Positions 29,039-33,701 of a stretch of DNA of 33,701 nt are shown piece after piece. The number at the start of each line of letters is the position of its first letter. Positions within the stretch are counted from its first letter, which is position 1. This stretch comes from an uncultured Eubacteriales bacterium (GTDB lineage Bacteria; Bacillota; Clostridia; Christensenellales; Aristaeellaceae). The DNA lies in contig CACWHI010000026.1 of the NCBI GenBank assembly GCA_902760595.1, forward strand, positions 1 through 33,701, given 5' to 3'. The position numbers and the translations under genes were made by a program. The notes beneath the pieces were generated by a model, which was not told the origin of the DNA, made no database searches, and saw nothing but the letters and a program-made list of their open reading frames with translations.

Positions 29039-29067
29039 AGAATAATTCAAAGCCCTGAAAAAATCAA
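29039..29067 (-). promoter_or_regulatory. Predicted promoter of the surface nucleotidase gene
   Basis: On the minus strand, TTGATT (29067-29062) and TATTCT (29044-29039) are 17 bases apart, about 63 bases upstream of the start, in an AT-rich gap. Confidence 0.5.
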
Positions 29068-29108
29068 GAGATCGGCGCAATTGTTGAGAAAATTGTAATA
29101 CATCCGGT

Positions 29109-30512
29109 TCAGCCGTTTCCTATGCAGGTATAATGCACGATCTTCCATTCCGGGGAATACTGGACGGTCAGCAGCAGAGGCAGGTACTCGTTCTCCCAGT
29201 TTTCATCGGCGAGGTCTAAAAAGACGGTGTCGCCGTAAACGTACTGCCCGATCACGGTCAGTTTGCCGAATTTCACGTCCGGGTTGACCTGTGACAGAAA
29301 GTCCGTGACCCGGCTGAGCATCTCGTCTGTCAGCTCCTTGTCCGCAGGCTGTTCGTGCTCCAGCCAATCTTCGTAGCGCTGCCACGGAACCGTCGACATG
29401 TATAACGCGCCGCCGTTTTCCGTGATCTCGGTGCTGTAGCCCCACTTGGCCGAATCGTCCCCGGGGTCGCTGAACCGCAGATAATAGACCCCGTCGGAAA
29501 AGTCAAAGCCATCCAGCGAAAAGCGGTCAGCATTTTCAAAGCACGCGGCCTTCCAGCATTCCAGCGCGCGCTGTGTCATCTCCTCGGCAGTCTTCTCATC
29601 CGCTTCGTGCTTCTGCGGAACAGCCTGCTTCCACGGTACGACCTGGTATTCGTCCGGATCAAAGGGCTTGACTTCGCTTGTTCCATATTCACCGATGTGC
29701 AGCTCAAAATCGGTATCCAGCGTATGTGTTTGCTGACCCCCGTATTCCTGCTCCGCGAAATCCAAGCGGATCGAAGCGCGGCCGCTGAGCGCGGACAGCC
29801 TGCCCTGCGCGTCAAATCCCACGCGGATGGACGCGCTGTTGATCCCGCAGCGCTCTGTCGTGAACAGGATCTCTCTGGCGGTCGTTGCGTAAGACCAGTC
29901 AGACCTGTCGTCAAGGCTCACGTCGTAATCGATATTGAACAGGCGTTTGGCGATGAACCGGCCGCCCATCAGCAGCGCCTCATTCAGCAGCTCGGGCGTT
30001 TGGTGCTCGGCGAGCGTCAGGGTCCAGCCATCTTCATCAGTTGTGATGTACTGAGCCATCTCAGGCTCAGTCAGTGTTGCCGCTGTTTTCAGGAACGATA
30101 CCAGCAGACGTGATTCAAAGCTTTCGCGGATGATCGTGTTTTGCGGATCATCATAGCCTTGGCGGTAAGCGCCTGACGTGTAGGGCTCCATCAAGTAATA
30201 GGTTCCGTGATTGGAAATCACCGTAAAGCCCGTTTCGCGGTCAGGCCGGTAAACGCGGGGCGTCAGCAGCTTTTCCTGCCAGAAGGAATTGGTGCCGTCC
30301 TGCACGTACCTGATTTCCACGGTCTTGAAGCGGGCACCGTCGTACCGGAATTCCGCCTTTCCCGTGACCGTGACATTGGGCGTGTCAAACACGAGCGCCG
30401 CGCCGCCATCGACCAGCGCCGGGAGACGCCCTTCGGCACCGGCGCTGATTCCCGGCATTAGGGCGACTGCAAGACATGCCGTGATCAGAAGAAAAGAATA
30501 GACTTTTTTCAT
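29109..30512 (-). CDS. Exported protein of unknown function
   Basis: The 467-residue product has a clear signal peptide (MKKVYSFLLITACLAVALMPGISAGAE, probable cleavage after GISA or SAGA). A Cys lies in the hydrophobic core, but the context (ITACLAV) is only a marginal lipobox. The mature protein is acidic and beta-rich, with many Trp, Tyr and Asp residues (RFSLDGFDFSDGVYYLRFSDPG, WQRYEDWLEHEQP). I recognise no catalytic motif. The end (YVYGDTVFLDLADENWENEYLPLLLTVQY) resembles a small mixed alpha/beta domain. ATG 30512 is chosen over 30530 because GGAGGT lies 8-9 nt upstream of it. It is transcribed divergently from the papain-family peptidase gene and may share its regulation. Confidence 0.8.
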   Translation of the reverse strand: MKKVYSFLLITACLAVALMPGISAGAEGRLPALVDGGAALVFDTPNVTVTGKAEFRYDGARFKTVEIRYVQDGTNSFWQEKLLTPRVYRPDRETGFTVISNHGTYYLMEPYTSGAYRQGYDDPQNTIIRESFESRLLVSFLKTAATLTEPEMAQYITTDEDGWTLTLAEHQTPELLNEALLMGGRFIAKRLFNIDYDVSLDDRSDWSYATTAREILFTTERCGINSASIRVGFDAQGRLSALSGRASIRLDFAEQEYGGQQTHTLDTDFELHIGEYGTSEVKPFDPDEYQVVPWKQAVPQKHEADEKTAEEMTQRALECWKAACFENADRFSLDGFDFSDGVYYLRFSDPGDDSAKWGYSTEITENGGALYMSTVPWQRYEDWLEHEQPADKELTDEMLSRVTDFLSQVNPDVKFGKLTVIGQYVYGDTVFLDLADENWENEYLPLLLTVQYSPEWKIVHYTCIGNG

Positions 30513-30565
30513 CAGACTGTACCTCCGCAATGTTTTAAACGGATGAGTTCGAGAATTACAGGTTC

Positions 30566-30574
30566 ATTATATCA
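30566..30574 (-). promoter_or_regulatory. Extended -10 promoter for the exported unknown protein
   Basis: On the minus strand, TGATATAAT (30574-30566) is a perfect TATAAT with an upstream TGn. No good -35 box is seen at 16-18 bases, which is usual for extended -10 promoters. The start codon is about 54 bases downstream. Confidence 0.65.
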
Positions 30575-30668
30575 CAAAATGAGACGACAGAAGATGGAAG
30601 CATCATATTTTTACACATTCTTTTGTTCAGCAGTATCAGAAAAACATCTGTCAATATCCGCGAAACAG

Positions 30669-30696
30669 TTGAAAAAAACGTCCAAATCAGTATAAT
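30669..30696 (+). promoter_or_regulatory. Predicted SigA promoter of the papain-family peptidase gene
   Basis: TTGAAA (30669-30674) and a perfect TATAAT (30691-30696) are spaced by 16 bases. The leader to the start codon is about 59 bases. Confidence 0.7.
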
Positions 30697-30755
30697 CATT
30701 ACGCAGGATATGAAACGACAGCGGTTCTGCAAAATAAACAAGGATGGTGGCGAAG

Positions 30756-33242
30756 ATGGAAAAAATAATATTGGTGCTGATGATCGTGAGCATGCTGCTG
30801 ACGGCATGTTTCCCGGCAAGCGCTTCGGCGGCACAGGATGAAGAATTGCCGGAAAGTGAAATACCTGCGTCCTTTGATCTGAGAAGCGTCGATACGGACG
30901 GAGACGGCATCGGCGACCGCTGCTACGTGACGCCCGTCAGGTTCCAGAATCCATTCGCCTCCTGCTGGGCCTTCGCTGCCATCGCGGCTGCGGAAACCAG
31001 CCTGCTGGGGTCTTTGTATGCCGATGACCCGGAGGCCTGGAAAACCCTGGACCTGTCTGAAAAGCAGCTGGCCTATTTTGCCCATATGCTGCTGAACGAT
31101 CCCTCCAGCTCGCAGAACGGAGAAGGCCAGACGGCGGCCAATACCAAGGACATGTTTGAGGTTTACGGCGGGGGATCGACCGTGATGGCTGCCATGGCCT
31201 TTGCCCAGGGCATCGGCCCCTCCGTTGAGCATCCGGATTTGCCTGATATCGGAGAACTCTTTGAATACCACGGCAAAGAGCGTACTACCGTCCAGGATTA
31301 TATCGACGGCGCTTTCCGGAGCTTTCACTACAGCGATGAAGACGACTGGAACATCCCGGAAGCATTCAGGTTCCATCATGACTATGTCCTGACCGAGGCG
31401 CATCTTCTTCCTTCTCCCGCTCAGCAGCCTGGCCCCAACCAATATGTGTATAACGAAGCCGGTACGGCAGCCATCAAGCGGGAGCTGCTGAAAAAGCGCG
31501 GTGTGATGATCAACGTGCTGGCGGATACCAGTTCTCCCTCCTCAACGGAATCGGGAACGCCGAAATATCTCAGCAGCAGCTGGGCACATTACACGTGGGA
31601 CTTTGGCACATCGAACCACGCGGTGACCATTATCGGCTGGGACGATCATTATCCCAGGGAAAACTTCCTTGCGGAGCATCAGCCTCCGGCAGACGGCGCC
31701 TGGCTGGCGAAAAACAGCTGGGGATCGGCAGAAGAGGCCTTCCCATTTTACGGCCGGGGGAACTGGGGCATTGAAAACGAGGAAGGAAAGAATACCGGGT
31801 ATTTCTGGATCTCGTATTATGACCATTCCATCAGCGAACCGATCTCCCTGGAGCTGAAGGCCGCGACGGCGCCGCAGAGTGTGGATCAGTATGATTACTT
31901 CCTGCCAATTTCTGTGAGGAGCCAAACCTATGTCAGGCCCGTCTCCATGGCCAATGTGTTCAGGGCGGATCATTCGAAAACGATCCGTGCCATTTCCTGC
32001 GTGACCGCCTTGGCGAATACTTCTGTGCATTATCAGGTTTATCTTCTGCAGGATGCCTATCAGACGCCTGAAGACGGGCTGAAGGTGGCGGAAGGCGACA
32101 CCTCCTTCGTCGATGCCGGCTTCCACCGCATCCCGATCGGCGAAATCCGCTTGCAGAAAGACCAGCATTTCTCCGCCATCGTAACGCTGACCAATCAGGA
32201 GGGAACCTATGACATCATCACGCCCAGCACGTACGGACTTGGTGAAGATACCCAAACAGTCGTTGTGAATGAACGGGAAAGCTATTTGTATCAGGATGAC
32301 CAATGGCGGGATTACACGACGGTCACCGCCGAATGGATGAACGAGTCCGCAGGTTTCGGCCCGTCGTATGACAGCTTCCCCATCAAGGTTTACAGCGACC
32401 GGGCGGCGAACGATGTCAAGATGAAACTGAGCCTTGGGGATAAGCAGCTTTCCTTGCTGGAGGACCTTGATACAGCTGCGTATCGCGTGCAGTTTATTAC
32501 GAGCAATGGCTTCGACGTTGGGCGCCCTTCTATCGTATGGCAGCTGCTGCCCGGCTCGGAAGGCATTCTGGAGCTGGCGCCGAAGAATGAGGGCGCATCG
32601 CTTGACGTGACCGCGAAAGCGGCCGGAACAGCCATGCTTTCCGTGACGACCGAGGGGATCGGGACAACGGTTTTCCCGATCACGGTCAGCCGTGGCCGTC
32701 TTGAAAGAGCAAACGTTGTAGCGCTGGAACCGGCATATACCGGGCAGGAGATTATCCCGCTGGCGATTGTGCTCAGCGACAACGGATCTCTTCTGAAGGA
32801 AGGCGTGCATTATCAGGTGGCTTTTGACAACAATATCCGGTGCGGACTTGGCAGGGCTGTGATCACGGCGATCGGCAGGGGCGCCGATCCTGACGCCGAG
32901 CCCCTCGTCGACTATTTCGCCATCGTTCCCAGCATCCCGGAAATCCTCTCCCTGTCAGCTCAAAGCGGTGAGATCCGGCTTTCCGTGAAGGATCTCTCCG
33001 ATACAGGCGCGGATGGGTATGAGGCCCAGTACCGTCTGAAGGGAACCGATGACTGGACTGCCGTCCCCTTTGAAAAGGATCGGACCGACCTGGTGATCAG
33101 CGGCCTGGCCGCCGGCGAATATGAGGTGCAGGCGCGCGCTTTTGTGGACAATACCGACGCTGACGCGGCCCTCGTGCCGGAGTACAGCAGGAGGATCGAA
33201 TACGGCGAGTACGGCGATGTCCGTACTGTCCTCGTTCCGTGA
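30756..33242 (+). CDS. Secreted papain-family (C1) cysteine peptidase with C-terminal accessory domains
   Basis: The 828-residue product has a signal peptide with a lipobox (LLTAC, Cys18), though cleavage after ASA is also possible. Residues about 36-355 are a C1 peptidase: oxyanion Gln64, nucleophile Cys70 (FQNPFASCWAFAA), His288 (SNHAVTIIGWDDH) and Asn320 (AKNSWGS). There is no obvious long propeptide; the catalytic domain follows the signal almost directly. Residues about 360-540 resemble the lectin-like domain often behind such peptidases in gut Firmicutes. Residues about 735-825 look like a fibronectin type III domain (LSVKDLSDTGADGYEAQYRLKG, ISGLAAGEYEVQARAF). It should digest proteins outside the cell. 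ATG 30756 is favoured; 30744 has AGG directly abutting it. Confidence 0.92.
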   Translation: MEKIILVLMIVSMLLTACFPASASAAQDEELPESEIPASFDLRSVDTDGDGIGDRCYVTPVRFQNPFASCWAFAAIAAAETSLLGSLYADDPEAWKTLDLSEKQLAYFAHMLLNDPSSSQNGEGQTAANTKDMFEVYGGGSTVMAAMAFAQGIGPSVEHPDLPDIGELFEYHGKERTTVQDYIDGAFRSFHYSDEDDWNIPEAFRFHHDYVLTEAHLLPSPAQQPGPNQYVYNEAGTAAIKRELLKKRGVMINVLADTSSPSSTESGTPKYLSSSWAHYTWDFGTSNHAVTIIGWDDHYPRENFLAEHQPPADGAWLAKNSWGSAEEAFPFYGRGNWGIENEEGKNTGYFWISYYDHSISEPISLELKAATAPQSVDQYDYFLPISVRSQTYVRPVSMANVFRADHSKTIRAISCVTALANTSVHYQVYLLQDAYQTPEDGLKVAEGDTSFVDAGFHRIPIGEIRLQKDQHFSAIVTLTNQEGTYDIITPSTYGLGEDTQTVVVNERESYLYQDDQWRDYTTVTAEWMNESAGFGPSYDSFPIKVYSDRAANDVKMKLSLGDKQLSLLEDLDTAAYRVQFITSNGFDVGRPSIVWQLLPGSEGILELAPKNEGASLDVTAKAAGTAMLSVTTEGIGTTVFPITVSRGRLERANVVALEPAYTGQEIIPLAIVLSDNGSLLKEGVHYQVAFDNNIRCGLGRAVITAIGRGADPDAEPLVDYFAIVPSIPEILSLSAQSGEIRLSVKDLSDTGADGYEAQYRLKGTDDWTAVPFEKDRTDLVISGLAAGEYEVQARAFVDNTDADAALVPEYSRRIEYGEYGDVRTVLVP

Positions 33243-33350
33243 AAAGGGATCAGGAAGAGTTCGGATTCTCCCGCCCTGGACCTGCCATCAGGAAAAGCGA
33301 GGCGTATATAACACTCCCCGTAGGCCTAAAGCGCTCCAATCCATCAAGAA

Positions 33351-33380
33351 TGCCCGTCTGAACGTCCAGTCAGACGGGCA
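33351..33380 (+). terminator. 11-bp perfect hairpin, possible terminator of the C1 peptidase gene
   Basis: TGCCCGTCTGA (33351-33361) and TCAGACGGGCA (33370-33380) pair perfectly around an 8-nt loop. The flanks TAGGC (33321) and GCCTA (33384) could extend the structure with bulges. No T-tract follows, so termination is only inferred from position, 108 bases past the stop. Confidence 0.5.
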
Positions 33381-33406
33381 TAAGCCTAAGGGAGCAAGCG
33401 CAGATT

Positions 33407-33473
33407 GCCCGAATATACGGGCTTTCTGGGCAAAGAGTAACAACCCTAATCTCGTATCAAGATTAGGGTTGTT
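33407..33473. other. Two further hairpins in the right-end non-coding region
   Basis: GCCCG (33407-33411) with CGGGC (33418-33422) is followed by TTTCT, a terminator-like form on the plus strand. AACAACCCTAATC (33439-33451) pairs perfectly with GATTAGGGTTGTT (33461-33473) around a 9-nt loop. No gene can be supported between 33243 and 33701. Confidence 0.6.
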
Positions 33474-33503
33474 GGGTGGAAAGAAATCATTGAATTGATA
33501 CAA

Positions 33504-33597
33504 TGTGACCATGGTCACAACGTTGACCGGAAAATGTGACCAAACTTCAATGGTCACACCCAGCGTCCTTGGTCACGTTTTCCGCTGTCCGGTCACA
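33504..33597. promoter_or_regulatory. Array of TGTGACC/GGTCACA operator-like sites
   Basis: A perfect 16-bp palindrome TGTGACCATGGTCACA (33504-33519) is followed by TGTGACCA (33535) and TGGTCACA (33551), which form an inverted pair with an 8-base spacer. TGGTCACG (33570) and GGTCACA (33591) follow. The last three GGTCAC units start at 33552, 33571 and 33591, a spacing of 19-20 bases that puts them on one helix face. They lie just upstream of a likely -10 box. Confidence 0.7.
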
Positions 33598-33620
33598 AAA
33601 TGGAAAAAAACTCATATACT
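33592..33620 (+). promoter_or_regulatory. Possible promoter reading out of the window
   Basis: GTCACA (33592-33597, 4 of 6 to TTGACA) and TATACT (33615-33620) are spaced by 17 bases. The -35 box is part of the last GGTCACA site, so a bound protein would compete with or recruit polymerase. No coding start is visible before the window ends. A weak inverted repeat ATTAAG/CTTAAT lies at 33637-33658. Confidence 0.4.
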
Positions 33621-33701
33621 ATTGGATCTATCGTCAATTAAGTCTGCCATGGCTTAATAGTCCGTTTCAACATAAAACCAATTCTCTTTTAGCCTGTCGA
33701 C

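Noticed and set aside
26787..29045. Long plus-strand open frame (752 codons) opposite the nucleotidase gene
   Set aside because: Its Gly/Leu repeats are the reverse complement of the alanine-rich stalk, and the minus strand encodes a recognised enzyme.
33288..33557. Minus-strand 89-codon open frame at the right end
   Set aside because: It spans the hairpins and operator array, has no clear RBS and no recognisable domain.
33504..33597. Short CRISPR array or plasmid iterons
   Set aside because: Seven-base sites in both orientations with unequal spacing are not CRISPR. An origin role cannot be supported because no replication gene is in view.
1..33701. Prophage, integrase or transposase genes
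   Set aside because: None of the coding regions carries such domains; the only mobile-type DNA seen is the small non-coding repeat family.

Overview
The window looks like chromosomal DNA of a GC-rich, Gram-positive-type anaerobe of the class Clostridia, probably an uncultured gut or rumen lineage. This is inferred from Firmicutes-type genes (rsfS next to nadD/yqeK, a long clostridial-type PRPP synthetase, family-5 peptide ABC transporters), strong AGGAGG-like ribosome binding sites, the pairing of PduL with acetate kinase in place of Pta, and several secreted or lipoprotein-like enzymes. I see no rRNA, tRNA, CRISPR array, prophage or transposase gene. 28 protein genes are supported.

Layout. 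(1) 208-2898, minus strand: a housekeeping operon of a fused NadD-YqeK protein, RsfS, a cysteine-free ArsC-like protein and a cysteine-rich membrane protein. (2) 3083-5407, plus strand: a secreted protein with Ig/BACON-like domains and a C39-like cysteine-peptidase domain. (3) 5408-9495, minus strand: a GNAT acetyltransferase, an alpha/beta hydrolase, a membrane-anchored MurF-type ligase and D-Ala-D-Ala ligase. (4) 9573-11376, minus strand: pduL-ackA, the acetyl-CoA to acetate route. (5) 11504-21163, minus strand: an eight-gene peptide-scavenging operon (substrate-binding protein, two permeases, two ATPases, S9 peptidase, and a pair of overlapping amidohydrolases). A divergent M14-type metallocarboxypeptidase gene follows at 21371-22765. 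(6) 22918-25879, plus strand: PRPP synthetase, two small unknown coiled-coil/membrane proteins and an acyl-ACP thioesterase. (7) 25880-26800: two copies of a palindromic MITE-like repeat on either side of a PPC/DUF296-domain gene. (8) 26802-33242: cell-surface and secreted proteins, namely a 5'-nucleotidase on an alanine-rich helical stalk, an unknown exported protein and a papain-family peptidase with C-terminal accessory domains. (9) 33243-33701: no gene, but several hairpins and a dense array of TGTGACC/GGTCACA sites, probably the control region of a gene beyond the window.

The main theme is peptide use. Secreted C1 and C39-like peptidases could supply peptides. The Opp/Dpp transporter would import them, and the S9 peptidase, amidohydrolase(s) and M14 enzyme would finish degradation inside the cell. 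Energy could then be recovered as ATP and acetate through PduL and AckA.

The most unusual items are: an amidohydrolase pair in which one partner has lost every recognisable metal ligand; a family of cloverleaf-folding palindromic repeats; the terminal operator array; a MurF with a five-helix membrane module in front of its ligase core; and the 54-bp repeat stalk of the surface nucleotidase.
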